From assembly GCF_000972845.2 (NCBI RefSeq), contig NC_040012.1, positions 12,460,930 to 12,524,929 of the forward strand: DNA of 64,000 bases, given 5' to 3'. Of the stretch, positions 25,701-38,587 are shown piece by piece; positions within the stretch are counted from its first letter, which is position 1; every line of letters begins with the position of its first letter. This DNA comes from Larimichthys crocea. Taxonomy: Eukaryota; Chordata; Actinopteri; Sciaenidae. The notes below the pieces were generated by a model. The model did not search any database. It saw only the letters and a program-made list of their open reading frames with translations, and was not told the origin of the DNA. The position numbers and the translations under genes are program-made.

Positions 25701-27393
25701 GCAGCAGTTAAGTGTTGTTTGCATTTGAGGGAGGATTGCGCAAATACCAGTAGGATTTGCTTTTTGCGTGTGCCAGTTTTTACATGAATATTCTCTACCT
25801 ATAAAGAACAGGTGCAGGTGTGTGTGTGTGTAAGAGGGAAGGTTGTGTTAAGAGAGAAAAATCCTGCATACAGAGTCTTATAATAAAAAGACAAAAAATA
25901 AATCAAGGAGTTGGTTTATGCTCAATAAACACGAGCTTCATCCTGAGTTTAACTGTGGAATCTCTCCTAGTCACGCTCTTTAGGCAAGAGAGTTTAAGTG
26001 GAATTTATTACGAGACATTAGTTGTATTAACCACCATCTCCACCCTCCACCTGCTCCGATTTGAGCCTCTGCTACTGCTGCTCCTTCCTGCTCAGCGCAT
26101 CTCTGTCCCAGATCTCCCTCACCACCTGTTGTAGTCACTTGTTATTTTATATATTTATATATATGAATTCTTTTATATTGCAAGTTTTAATACATAAAAT
26201 AATAGATCATAATAGATAATAGAGAAAATTACCATGCTGGAATAGCATAGTAAATTCAGAGCTTTCCATGTGGTTACCATGCTGGAATAGCATAGTAAAT
26301 TCAGAGCTTTCCATGTGGGGCCAGTGGTGTGCTACAGTTTGTTGTACTGTTGAACCGTAAAGAACAAAACAAAAGTCATTATGCTTTAATTTGTCTTTGC
26401 TTTTCTTATGTCTGACACATCATTTCTACATCATGATTTATTTACATCTGCTTCACCTCTGCCCAAACAATCTGTGAAACTACGTCTGTGCAGATTTATG
26501 CTTCTGTGTTACGGCCAGTTATTCCGTTAAGTGCAGAATATCACAGTTAATCATCTAAGGATTGTTTGGTGCCGCTGTATCAAGGTGTAACGAAAGCGAC
26601 TGCCATGGTCTTCTGAGGCCCAACGTGGTGTTTTTTGGAGAAACTCTGGACTCTCACATTCTGACCAAGGTGGAAAAGGAGATGGAAATCTGTGATCTCT
26701 GTCTAGTGGTAAGTTATCCTCATGTTTGCATGCATTTGCGTCATAGTCTCCTCTTGTGTAATAATATTATGTAAAACTAATATTTGCCCAGAGTCTTGAC
26801 TGGACCTGAAATACAGTGCTGTGCAGTAGATTTCAAAATAACGCCGTTGTACGTCATTGTCGTACATCATTGCTCCTTGTTTTTAACCTACAGGTGGGCA
26901 CATCTTCAATCGTTTACCCGGCAGCCATGTTTGGACCCCAGATTGCGGCCAGAGGCGTCCCAGTGGCAGAATTCAATACAGCAACAACACCAAAAACTGA
27001 GTACTTCACGTAAGTTAGTCAAGAAACCGAGTGAGTGTGTTGCAGAAAATAAAACTATACCAACAATCTGTTTCAATAACGAAGGAAGTTGGCATCAAAA
27101 TATATTAATTTAAATGAAAACTGACAAGTAGGGCATTATGCAACTGTATATTAAGATTTAGTGCCACCCACTGGCAGCCTAGGCAACCACTAGGCTGCTT
27201 TCCTGTGTTATACAGTGTTACCTTAAATGTTGGCACTTTCAACTCCTTGACTTTCTACCTTTTCACCTAAAATTCTGACGTGTCTTCTTGTGTTTTTCTC
27301 GTGCGTGTGATGTGGCACAGGCACCATTTCCAGGGTCCATGTGGAATTACGCTGCCTCCAGCATTGGCGCGACATGAGTCAGAGGTTATCTAA
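22743..27393 (+). CDS. sirt5: Sirtuin 5, NAD-dependent protein deacylase
   Basis: SIRT5 removes succinyl, malonyl and glutaryl groups from lysines, chiefly in mitochondria. Coding exons: 22743-22842, 23826-23959, 24390-24615, 25276-25363, 25485-25538, 26585-26708, 26894-27009 and 27321-27393 (TAA). All phases agree and give 304 residues (human 310). Visible are a basic, hydrophobic N-terminus suited to mitochondrial import, [15 protein letters not shown], the acyl-pocket pair Tyr97/Arg100 in FYHYRRE (human Y102/R105), catalytic His153 (KVHG; human H158), zinc ligands C161/C164 and the CNESDC pair, then VGTSS and AEFNT near the C-terminus. Odd: the invariant Asn of TQNID (human N141) is Cys136 here (codon TGC, 24561-24563). 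The start has A at -3. The acceptor before 26585 (CTGTATCAAG) is weak in pyrimidines. The gene looks intact otherwise, so I call it functional or a diverged paralogue. Confidence 0.93.
26229..26318. repeat. Perfect 45-bp tandem duplication
   Basis: Two exact adjacent 45-base copies (26229-26273 and 26274-26318), each starting TTACCATGCTGGAATAGCAT, lie in sirt5 intron 5. The lack of any mismatch suggests a recent duplication or an assembly duplication. Confidence 0.95.
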
Positions 27394-28251
27394 GAGCCAC
27401 AGGAACAACTTTACACGCAGCAACCAGTGGCTTCTTCAACAGACTAATGCTATCCAAAGCTGGGTGGGGTCTCATATCGTCTTTTATTCCAAATGTTTGC
27501 CTTAAAATCACTTCGGCTGTTGATGCTTGGTAGAGGCTGAGTTTTACAGAATATAGCTTTTTAAGACTTTGAGATAGACCTCCTAATACTTGAATATATA
27601 GCTCGCTAAACTGGAAATGGGATATTGTACGTTTTACGAATGGCCTTGTAAGAGAAAGGCAGGCACTATGCAGCATGGTGTAAAAAGGAAATGCACTGTG
27701 TATGATGTTCTTTGCATAGGAAAACATCTTATCGGTTATCAGAGGGTATTGATAGTCTTTACATATCTTGCATATTAAATGCTGGTGAGGGATTCACATA
27801 TTTTGTGTACTTTATTCTAAAATTATGCTGTAGATCAGATCAGATCATATTACTCCTGGTGCCCGTGGAGATTCTTTTCTCTTTCCACAGAATGACCAGA
27901 TGTACAGAGCATAACATAATCTTGTGCCTTTCAAAAACAGTTTACACAACCTTGACCAAATGCTCGCTTTCAACCTCAAGTGCAAATCAACCAATGTTAC
28001 AGAGATTTAGCCAAGTGTACAGTTTGCTTTTGACCGAGGACAGAGAGGGTAGTGAGAGGGGAAATCTTTTCAATACTAGCCTGTAACAGCATTTTTTCCC
28101 TCTCATGGCATTGGACTGTTTATTATTACGTTATTATAGTTACGTATCATGAATTATTCATGATACATTTTTACAAATTCCAAATGTCTTTCCAAAAAAT
28201 ATATACAGTATATACATGTTTAAAGACTGCAGATGTAAATGGTCTAAACAA

Positions 28252-28257
28252 ATTAAA
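28252..28257 (+). terminator. Possible sirt5 polyadenylation signal (ATTAAA)
   Basis: An ATTAAA variant lies about 860 bases after the sirt5 stop codon. Another ATTAAA occurs near 27774. There is no way to choose between them from sequence alone. Confidence 0.3.
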
Positions 28258-31200
28258 GCAATGATATTAAATAACATGATTATGTGTTTTTAGACAACTT
28301 TTTTTGTCCATAAATGTTTCATGTAGTTATGTACTAAAACTGCCAATGCAATAATTCAGAACATGATCATTAAAACACTAAATGTACTGTTGCTGTTTTT
28401 GTGTCTTAATGACTCCCATTGTCTTGACTGTACTGCAATGTGTGTGTGCCCAAAATGAACAGTAGATGCCAGCATGTAGCTTCTAATCCCAACCTTAGAT
28501 TATAGAGTAACATATAACTCTGCACTGAAAGAGACTCAGGGAAACAACCTTGTATCCACATGGGTTCTTCTCTTAGTATGCATGAGTGAGAGGAAATGCA
28601 GACTTAAGTACCCCGAAGCCATCAGTGAACTCAGAGTTGTTACGGCCGAGCTGAGCTGAGGAAACAGTATGAGCTTTCATCACAATGCTGCTGAAAATGG
28701 AAACGGTTTGAAGTGGAAAAGCAGTCTATGACATAACAGTGGCATCTGTTGTCCCAGCTGAAATGGTCTCAAATAATAGTTGTTTTATACTGTTATTATT
28801 GTATAATAATTTTAAACAAAAGTACAAATATACTTCTTAATGGAGGCGGGTTTATTCTTTCTTTAGATTATGCTGTTTCACAACTTTTTTGTCTTTTTGA
28901 CCCCTCCTATCAAAGAGCAGCTGTGTCTCATGAGAAACTGTCCCTTCATAAGATTGATGTTCAATCGCCAGCTCCTCCTGATTACTCAAAGTGTCCTTGG
29001 ATCAAGACTGTCAATGGTCAGGCCAGCACCTTGCATGTTGACAAATCGTAAAGCATTTCTGATAAATGCAGCCAGAAATGTAGCACTTAGTCCTAAACAA
29101 AAAAAAAGGCAAAGATGACAGGAGAGGCTTAAAAAACATGTTGTGGAAATATTTGTATTTATTTTAAGACTTCATATGCGGGTCCCAGCATCTGGATTAC
29201 AGACACTGGCCCAGCGTACTCGGGAGGCAACAAAAATCAGCTCCTAAATGTGTTCATCTTTATTGACTGACTAGACTAATATGGTTAATTCATTCAGTGG
29301 AAATGGGAGAGACAGAGACCTAGGAGTCATTCAAATTAGCTGTGGAAGGTTATGTTCATTAGACATGTTATGATAATGTAATGATAGTCATAAAGGAACT
29401 GTGTCAAGAGAGCTAAAAAGTGCATGTGTGTGAGAGACATGTGCACACACAGGTTTGTAATCCATCTTTGGTATCTCGGGAGTCCCTCAGGGTTATTTCA
29501 TTTCATGCTCAATGTAGTTTAAACATTAAATTGCAGAACCACAAACGCCCCACAGTTAGTCCATATTGGCGAAATGCTATTTCCTCTCAAGTATTATTCT
29601 GTCTCCGCTGTGGCGCCTCAACACTCGCTTTCTATCATCAACAATTAACATCCAAATCAAATCCTTCTGCCTGCCATATCTCCACCTCTTAATGTGTATC
29701 ATCATCATCATCATTGCCATGATTAGATTTCCTCATTTCCTCCTCTATTACTGCCGCTTCCCTTCAAGGAGAGGTAAGGCCAAGTCCCATTTGTCATCAG
29801 GAGAAAAAGTACATGGAGAGGCACTTAAGAGAAATCTCAGTCTTCTGATACAGTCATCTCTGGCGCGGATGTGAACAAGGCTCCCAGAGAGCCGACAACT
29901 CTGCTCCCAAGTCCTGCAGCTCATTCATGAATGTAGTGGGAATGGATGAAATAGTAGAAGTGGAAAAGGTTCTTGTCTGACCCAAAAGCCTTCGGGTTAA
30001 TAGACTCATCATCATTGATGGCAGCTCTGCAAATATCACTCTGTCTCTTTGAATGAGGAGGTAGATTGACCGAGAGATGGCATCTGTGTGTGCTTTTAAT
30101 GCGAGTGTCTCTGTGTGTGATTGACTCCGTGACTTATTTTGTTAGAGTCTCAGTGTTTTTGGAAAAAGCTGAGAGTGGTGTTTGAAGGCCAGCTGGATGA
30201 GTGTGCATTGTCTGTGTATGTGTGTGTACATGCACTTGCACTAGGGGGAAGAATCTGTCTGTGTGTGTGTGTTTGTGCTGTATGTGTATACCGGTGTGAT
30301 TTTTCTTTCTCTATGCAGACTGGCAGAAGTGTCAGACCAAACCAGGTCAGGCCGGATGAGGAGCCGTGAACATTACACAGGTACACATACTGTAGCATAC
30401 AGTTACACAGAGCTTGTCGATGTCCATTAGGCATGGCATGGCTCATTTTGCCAATTTCAGGAGTACGCTATCTAACTATCTATGTTTCAAAACATAGAGG
30501 AGCATTGTTCAAATATCACATAGCTAAAAATGTGAAAATAATGACAGGTGAAAATAGAAACGGCTACATTTCAAAGAATAGATAACACAAAAAGCTTTTT
30601 TAAAAGATGGCAATATCATCGCGACCCATATTATACATTCATTTTATTGTCAGTCAGTTTAGGCTATAGAGCGCAGGAGCTATAGTTAGTTGGTGTTTAA
30701 AATATTCAGTATGCAGTTGCATAGGGCAAGCACAGGTATATGGGGTGCACGGTAGGAATGACAGAATGGCATCGTCACTTGATTACATACATAGAGTGTA
30801 GCGTCGAAATGCTTTTGAACATTTATTATTATTATTACATTTATTCATTTTTTAGAATGGTTATGCAACGCCGCTTTCAAATGGATCTTCAGTCAATTTG
30901 TCAGCTCTTGAAATAGACTGCGTTTTAAAATAAATGTAAACAATGTTTAATTTGGCTTAATGCTTTATAAGGAACGGAACGACAGAGGCTTATGAAGGCC
31001 TAGGTATTTTCTATTTATAGCAACTGTCAATTCACAACACTTGAGAGGAGACAGGAGCTTGTCTCACATGAATACAAACAAACACACACACACACACAGT
31101 GCTAGCAACACATACTAATCTCCTCATGGTCTCCTCTTCCTAACCTTTCCCCGAACTCTGTGTGTTTTAACGGACTTGGCCGTGATAACAAAGGTTTACA

Positions 31201-32327
31201 GTTAATCCCTCCGTTGCCATGAGAACCATCATTATTTAAAAGTAGCAATGGCAGTAATCACCCTCCACACACCTCTTTCGAAAGACCCACCTGTCCCCAC
31301 CCTACTACTGTATGTCATTTTTTGTTTGGCCTGAAATATGGAAGCCTGATATTCCCACAATAGAGACGATATGTGAGGAAAAGATTTCATATACTTCCTG
31401 AGGTGTCCCCCCCACCCCCTCCCACACACACACACACAAAACAAATCCCTGAATTCTGCTGATCCTGGTGTTTTCTAGGTAGCCTGATTGGAAGCAAGCT
31501 GTTGTTTGAGAAAGGCTAAGATAAGGGCTCAGGTGCAAGCTAATCTGCTCTAACCCCACACTAATTAGCATCAAGGCCAGCGGCCACTTTTTCCCAGTTA
31601 TTGATCATCGGTCCAACCTCACCCAGAGAAGTATTTGGCTGCTATGAGCCAAATAAACAGCAGCGAGGACACACATAAGAGGACCCTCCCTGTCTGCTGA
31701 ATCTTGTTTGTGTCTTTGAAATTCAATATTAAGTCCCTATTCAACACCAGGCCTTTCCAAGTGTTGTTGAGTCTCATCCGTTATGTCTCCAATCAGCCCG
31801 CTCTGTTTTTTTTTTTCCTCTTCTGTTTCCTAGATCAGCGCTCTTTAACTGACCTCATCCGAGCCGCTCAATATTCATTGTATAGGTGTCTGTTAACCAG
31901 CAGGACGGGCATCTCCATCTGTCCATCTGTCTGGGTTTTTCTCTCTCTCATTTGTGCCACCATCTCTCTCTCACGCGCTCTCTCTCTGTCTCATTTCGCT
32001 TCACTTTAACTTGAAATAGGTTTTCCTATAACATACGCTGTTTCCTAAAAGCAATGTAATCATTTCTTTAGAGTCAGGTTCCTACCAGCTGGCCAAGAGG
32101 ATTAGACATCCTTTTGAAGAGCTTTACAGCTAATTTATTTTTAATCATCTAAATCTACATATATTTTATTGTTATCGAATGTCTGTGTGAAGGACAAATA
32201 GTCTCATCTTTGTCCTGCTAAGAAGATATTCCAGCAGAGCTTGTTCAGTCAAACATTTGGAAGATCTGCAGATTTACAGATCTCCTTACAGAATTAAAGA
32301 GAATAATACAAATGAAATCCTAACATG

Positions 32328-32700
32328 TTAGCAAACAGTCGCCTATTTACACATTTAACAGAAACGCAGCAAAACACTAGCATTCATTTTAAATCTTGTT
32401 CCTGGCTACCTGATGGATTCAGTTGTCAGCTGGTTTATCAAAGCTTTCTCACTAAAATCAGCTGCCTGCTGAAGCTGGGAACAATTCTGGCGAGAATGCT
32501 GAGACTGCAACAAACAAACAAACAAAAAGTTTCAGGCCAGAGACCTGGAAATAACTGCAGAATCAGGCGGCACTTCTCTGTGTGCAACACATTACATTTG
32601 TTCCATTATCAGGATAAAAGTATTGATCAGAGCAGTTTTAATCCAACCAAACAAACAAATGGCTTTGTCTGGTTTCGGCCATTATTCCATTTGGTAATAA
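32328..32700 (+). repeat. Interspersed repeat fragment, internal part
   Basis: The motif GCCTATTTACACAT followed by AACAGAAACG, AGCAAAACACTAGCATTCAT and a CCTGGCTACCTGATGGATTC segment matches the segment at 50770-50850 in this window (CCTATTTACACATCCAACA, then CTCTAGCATTTATTCA). Limits are approximate. I take it as one family with the 32851-33001 copy. Confidence 0.45.
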
Positions 32701-32850
32701 TGAACCCTCCACTCACAAAGTAAATTGCTAAGATGTGGGAATATAAAAGCCACAATCGGATCATGTTCCTGGCTTTCATTTTTTATTTTTTTCCAACCAT
32801 AAAATGAATAAATTACTCTGACTTGAACGGTTTGTCTCTTCCAAAGAGTC

Positions 32851-33001
32851 CACCTCTATGTTTCTACAGTAGCTCAGAATGGACAAACACTGGCTCCTAG
32901 ATAAGCCACTGTAATTTCACCTTCACACTATAATGTTTTGCAGGTTGCAGTCAGCTACTAAACCACTAGATGCCACTGAATCCTACAAACTGGTCCTTTA
33001 A
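32851..33001 (+). repeat. Interspersed teleost repeat, 3' part
   Basis: It contains TTTCTACAGTAGCTCAGAAT near the start and ends TAGATGCCACTGAATCC, then ACTGGTCCTTTAA. The same blocks occur at 48041-48141 (plus) and in reverse at 34062-34205, which shows a dispersed family. No coding capacity is visible. Confidence 0.65.
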
Positions 33002-34061
33002 GTTTAAAACCTTGATTTGATAGTGCTTATTACTTTTCATTACTTCACAGCCAGATTAAATTTTCTAGTAGAGCTGATTTCAGCGCCATGGAAGTTTTCT
33101 TTGTCCGTCTATCTGTCTGTCTGCCTGCCTGTCTCACCTACCTCGTCTGCTGCACAGTTAACACTTCTAATTCAGCAGGGGCACGTGATACTTTGGAAGA
33201 CTTTGTGGGAGGGGACAAGGCACATGGACAGGACGCAAATACGCAAACACACAAACACATGCACACGGACACACATTGCCTCTCCCAGATTACTTGAACT
33301 ATCAGCAGCTTTAAGAGGATTTCACAATGGGAGGGTGCTGCACTTGAATCTCATGCACCTGATGGCTATTGATCCATTATAAGCTTGCACACAGACACAC
33401 ATGCGAAACAGCACGGTTGTTATTTCTTGTCATTATAAACAAGCTTGTGACCTTGCTTCTTCATTTTTCAGTGTTAAGCGTCGTTGATGGAGGTTCTACT
33501 CTGCTGTAGTCTGCTCCTTTGAATTCAGGTCTACAGTACAATGCTTAAAAATAGCATAACCCTGATCAGTCTGCATCACAAGATTTAGTTGTTGGACAGA
33601 AAGCATCCAAACATTAATCCACACCATTTTAAAGAAGAATAAATACACAAGTGAAAGAAAAATCCTGGTCATCTCACTTTCTTTACACAGTTTTCCACCA
33701 TAGTCTGCAATTCAGATAAATGTGTCCGTAAACAGTGTGCTCTAGCTGTTGGGCTTATTAGCAATGCTGATGTGAGTGGAAGATTAGAAGGTTGGTGTTG
33801 TCTGTAATGGAGGAGACAGAGATGTGTAGGTTGATAAGCAAAAGGTTGCAATCAGCAAGCTGTCATGCGAGAAAATGAGATAATATCATGTGTAATGTTT
33901 AGGGGAAGGAAGAGAATGCATCAGGATTACATTTGATGAGAATACTTCATGTGTTATTTCTAACAAATCTTGTAACCCACGTTTGATTCACATCCATCCT
34001 AACCCCACATAAAATGGTCAATAAGTCAGTGGTTATCAACCCTCCTCAAAAATTATGAAGA

Positions 34062-34240
34062 TTTAAAGGACCAATGTTTTAACATTTAGTGCCATATACA
34101 GTAGTGGTGGACTGAACTAAATACTGTGTGTAGGAAAAACGTGAAAAATGTGAAAGGCCCTACTTAGAGCCAGTGTTTGTCCATTTTGGGCTACTGTAGA
34201 AACATGGCAGTTCAACACGGTGGACTCCAGAGAAGAGGAC
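34062..34240 (-). repeat. Interspersed teleost repeat, minus-strand copy
   Basis: It starts TTAAAGGACCAATG and includes TTTAGTGCCATATACAGTAG and GGGCTACTGTAGAAACATGG. These are the reverse complements of the blocks at 32851-33001 and 48041-48141. Confidence 0.6.
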
Positions 34241-37200
34241 ACTTGTTGAAGATGTAAACCTTTACTTTTACTGATGCTGGTTGAAATATTTTGTTTGATT
34301 TCACACAGGACTTGTCTTCTAAAGAGTGCTGCAGGAAATGCGTTGGCATTTTTGCACTTTCTCTCGTGTCGAAGTCATCAGATTTTTGGTGAGATACCTG
34401 AAAATCTGTGGTTAACACAATTTTAAGAAATGTTTACATTTTGTCCTTGACATAAATGTCGGTATATACCCCACTTGTGAATGTTGAAGCTTTAACATGT
34501 CATGTTTGAAAAAAAAAGGAGTCTGCTAACAAATGGAAAAAACGACAAGACTACAGAGGTTATCATGGACATTCATCATCATCACGCTGAACGCTTTAAG
34601 TTTAGCAGTGGTAATGCTGGAGTCATGCAAACTAGGTGGAGTTTGTTTCTAGCTTAATGATAGCCTTTTACTTGTGCTGATAGCATTCAAAAATGATGAT
34701 TTGTGAAGATTATCAGAAGATATCATAAATGTGTACTTGCGACACAGTTTATTTTCTTCAAGAATCTAAAATCCAATGGAAATACCGCATTGTTTTTTTT
34801 GTTTTTTTTATTGAGGGAACCAGGGCGATGTTTACTTCCATGTTGACCTACATCATCCCTGCATCCCTTAATAGTTTAACCTCACATAAATTATTAGAAG
34901 GAAAGATTGCAGCATGTTTAGGAAGAATAAAGACGTCTATAGTTAGAAGCTGGATAACGTCATCTATTCATTAAAGCATATTTTTTCCATTCCATAAATT
35001 ATCATGTATGGACACAGTTCTTAGTTCTCTTAGTTCTCTCAGTTCTGCAGATGACACTAAAAGCAAAACAGAAATAACTGTTCTTTCTAAATTACAGTCC
35101 AAACCCGTTCAACGACCTTGATGTCACTGAACTGACAAGTGCATCAACAGATGAATTATGTTTGAATCATCTGGAGTAACATAGCTCCTACATTTATCTG
35201 TTGTGACTGTGGACGTGCTTTGGAGAGGGGACAAATCATTCCCTGTGCTGAATGAAGGATAAGCTTGTGGATTTTTTTCCCCGAGTTCAGTTTTGATTTG
35301 GTAATTATGTGTGTATTATGTTTTCAGCCTTGACAAATGGAGTTCTGCAGGTTCCTGCTCAAGGCTGGATTTGGACTCATTTCTTTTAAGTTCATGTGAA
35401 AAATAGCTGACTTGTGGCCATATTTGATTTATACTTTCTATTCTTTTTCATAAGTAAAGGAAAAGCAAAAGATTTATCGCCATGTTCTGAATGAAATGTG
35501 GAAAAAAAATATATAATGCATATACAGTACAGCTCATATTATCACATCTTTTGCAGTCTTCTTATCCTTCCTATAGCTGTTTCTCTTAGGAAACCAGGAG
35601 CAGCACACCTGACTGACGATTGTGAGAGAAGGTGTTGGTTTTTTTCTTAGCACATTTTAATTAAGGCTGACATTAGCTAATTCACAACATGCATTGCGGG
35701 GCCCTCTTGGGTCTGGCTTGGCTGTTTCATTTGCTGGTGTTGAGCCAATGTGTCTGTGATTATAAGACCAGAAATGCTTCAACCACATCTGGACACTGGT
35801 GGGACTTGCCGGCTGCTGGGCTATCATTACAGATGATCACTTGATGACAGCGAGTGTAAAGCGCTATTTAGATGTAGGCAGCAGCTTTGAACAGTCTTTT
35901 TTCATATGCTCTGCCTTTTTTTTCATTCATTTTTATCCTATTGTGTTTCCCTCCTGGACCAAACCTGTGATGTGTGAGCTATTCGTTTCCACGAAATATC
36001 CTGCTGGTGTGTAAATCTTCTTTCAAAAGGAAAGAGGCATTTCTTGCTGTTTTTGAGGCATGACCAAAGGCCCAACATGAAACATTTGCTAAGATGTTCT
36101 ATAGATCAGCTTTTGGAAAGGAAGCTGTACAACTGACATGTGGCGGAGAGAAGATTTTAATTGCTCCAGAGAGCTCAAGCTGTTGAGTCATCAAGCTGTT
36201 ATTCAAATCACAATTTTTTTGCAATGTAAATATGTCAGATAGATAATCAGCTGTTTTACATCATTTCAGATTCTCAGCTGTTTCATGTCTTTCAGTCTGA
36301 GAGGGAAAGAGCAAAAGACAGAAATAGTAAATCAGACAGAGGAGGAGGAAGTGAAGACGATTTTTTAGTAAAGAGGCACGCAGCAGGGAGCAGGCTGCTG
36401 TCTCCTTGTCCGATGCCCTTGGAGTGCAGCTCTGTGGTGTGAACTCCCATAAGACCTCTCTTTGTTCTCAGAAGATGAGGGCTAGCAGAGTGTGACCGTG
36501 CACTTACACCTGAAGCCATCAGAAGCAGTGGGAATAACACTTTCATACCGTACGATGCCTTCTTCTCTCGTCACCCAACGTTCCTGGCCACAAACAATCC
36601 AAAGAAGGGTCCTCGTGGAACCGAAGAAACCAACTGTCAATCAACTGCGGTCAAAAAAGAAAAGTACAAACCTGCATCTACAGATACACAAATGGCAATT
36701 TGAATGTCAGATTTTCATCTTGTTTGAATGCACAGTTTGACATTTGCATTAAAGGATTGTGTGATGTTATGCAAAAACCGAAAAACAGCAGCACTCATTA
36801 TTGAGATTCATTTAGGAGCTGCTACACGAGGAATATTGAAATATTGATTAGGGCGATGACAGAAAATCAATGCCAGATTAATTACACTTCGGTTTATAAA
36901 TGACGACACTGTTTTGTTTCATTTGCATATCACCTCTGTTACAGTATCCTTGTCAATCACAGGTGAACCACAGTAACCTAATAAAGTCCAGTGAAAAGTG
37001 ATAAAAACCTTGCAGATAAGACAGAATATCAACCTAAAAGCAATGTGTCCTACATCCTGTGTCCCACATCTTTCTCTCGGAGGAGCAGGGATAGATAACA
37101 CAGAGAAGTAAGACTGGCAGCCAGGAAAGAGGAGCAGGTAAGGGCCACAACAATAGAGCTGTATCCTGACAGGTAATTTATTGTGACAGCGAGTGTTTTG

Positions 37201-37922
37201 TCAAGTGTTTTTAAGATTTTAGAGTTCATATCAACAGGGATTCACACTTTCCCAAAGCCCTATTTTAAATATCCAAACCTAAAAGTTTACAATGATTTAA
37301 AACATCTAGGACAAGAGAACATTTGACATTCTTGCTTGATAATTGGCTTCAGTAATTAATCAAATGTCAAAAATCTTCTGTATGGCCAAAACTGCTCCTT
37401 CACAGAGCACAACTTCTTTTCATGTCTCTGAATTTTGGTCAGTTGCCTAATACTTTACTTCTCTGTTTCTGTTTCCACAACACATCCGTTTCTCTCTCTC
37501 TTTGTTTACCTGTCACACTGTATACACTGATTCAATAGCTGAGTTAGATGAGTGAAAGCTAGAACACTAACAGCTGAGAGAGAGGAGAGAGAGAGAGCTA
37601 TGGGAGGGGAACAGAAGGCATGTTAGTGTCCTGGTAGAGTGCTGGACTTTCGCATCCATCTGTCACTTTCTTACACCCTTCCTGGCACTGACGGGTCATG
37701 GCAGCCGGTGACGGATGACTAATCTTCCCTTGGTAATGAATGAGACACCACCCCCTGAATGCCAAGAGGGTGCTGATGGTGAGGGTGGCTGCCTCACTGG
37801 CAACACAGAAATCATATGATGAATGGTATGCAAGCATGATGCCCCATGTCTGTGCCAAGCAAATGCAGTTTATGTGCCAGTTTAGGAGAATCTCCAGTGA
37901 GAAATTCATGAATCATGATGTG

Positions 37923-37945
37923 GTATATATATATATATATATATA
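37923..37945. repeat. (TA)n microsatellite
   Basis: About eleven TA units in intergenic DNA upstream of adcy1. Confidence 0.85.
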
Positions 37946-38099
37946 GCTTATTTCCTTCCCCTTTGCATGAAGGAGACAGGAAAGGGGGAGAGCATAAATG
38001 AATCAATATATGTAAAAATTAGATTGCGCAGGTATTAATGATGGAAACATGTCGTGTGTAGGTGGAACAGTTAAAGGGCATTATGGATGATGTATGCAC

Positions 38100-38587
38100 T
38101 GCTGTGTAAGACTGGTGAGAGGAGCTCTGCAGCCGCGCCAGTCAAATCGTCTTGACTGTGCGTTGAGTAGCTGAGACCTGTCTTATCTTCACCTCATAAT
38201 GCGCAGGCGTGATCCTATCTGAGCCCCGCAAAAAAAAAAAGAAAGAAAAGCTTTTGCCATCTGAACTAGACGTCGTGTGCGCGGCTCTTGCTCTCATGTG
38301 GCGCACAAACGCAAACATTTGAGAGAGAGATATATTCTGCAGATCGTATGACAATATACAGCCGGAACATGAAGCTTTCTGTGGTAGCTGATCTCTCCGA
38401 ACAACACAATTCAACCTGTGGATAGTGTGGAGCGCGTCTTGTGGCCACCGGTCAGTCTAGGGCTATCTGGGACGCTCTGCCTCCTTCCAGCCTGTTTGTG
38501 CGCGTCTCTTAACGTTGGCTCCGGTCTGTGTCGGCGTGGTGGATCCGGTGCTCCGTTTGTCCTAAGCTGTGAGCAGGTATTCAGTTT
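38100..38587 (+). promoter_or_regulatory. Likely adcy1 promoter / 5' UTR region
   Basis: The stretch just before the adcy1 start is CpG-richer than the intergenic DNA to its left (for example GTGTGCGCGGCTC, GCGCGTCTC, GTCGGCGTGG). An in-frame TGA at 38570-38572 closes the reading frame upstream. No TATA box or defined transcription start is visible, so the limits are inferred. Confidence 0.4.

Larger units (their letters stand above)
28270..38300. other. Intergenic stretch between sirt5 and adcy1
   Basis: No exon with recognisable protein and sound splice sites was found on either strand. It carries copies of an interspersed repeat (32328-32700, 32851-33001 and minus-strand 34062-34240), a short CA run near 31080-31099 and a TA run at 37923-37945. 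Conserved regulatory elements for adcy1 could be present but cannot be recognised without comparison. Confidence 0.5.

Noticed and set aside
22743..27393. sirt5 as a processed or decayed pseudogene
   Set aside because: Eight exons with matching phases, usable splice sites and no stop or frameshift argue against it; only the Asn-to-Cys change is odd.
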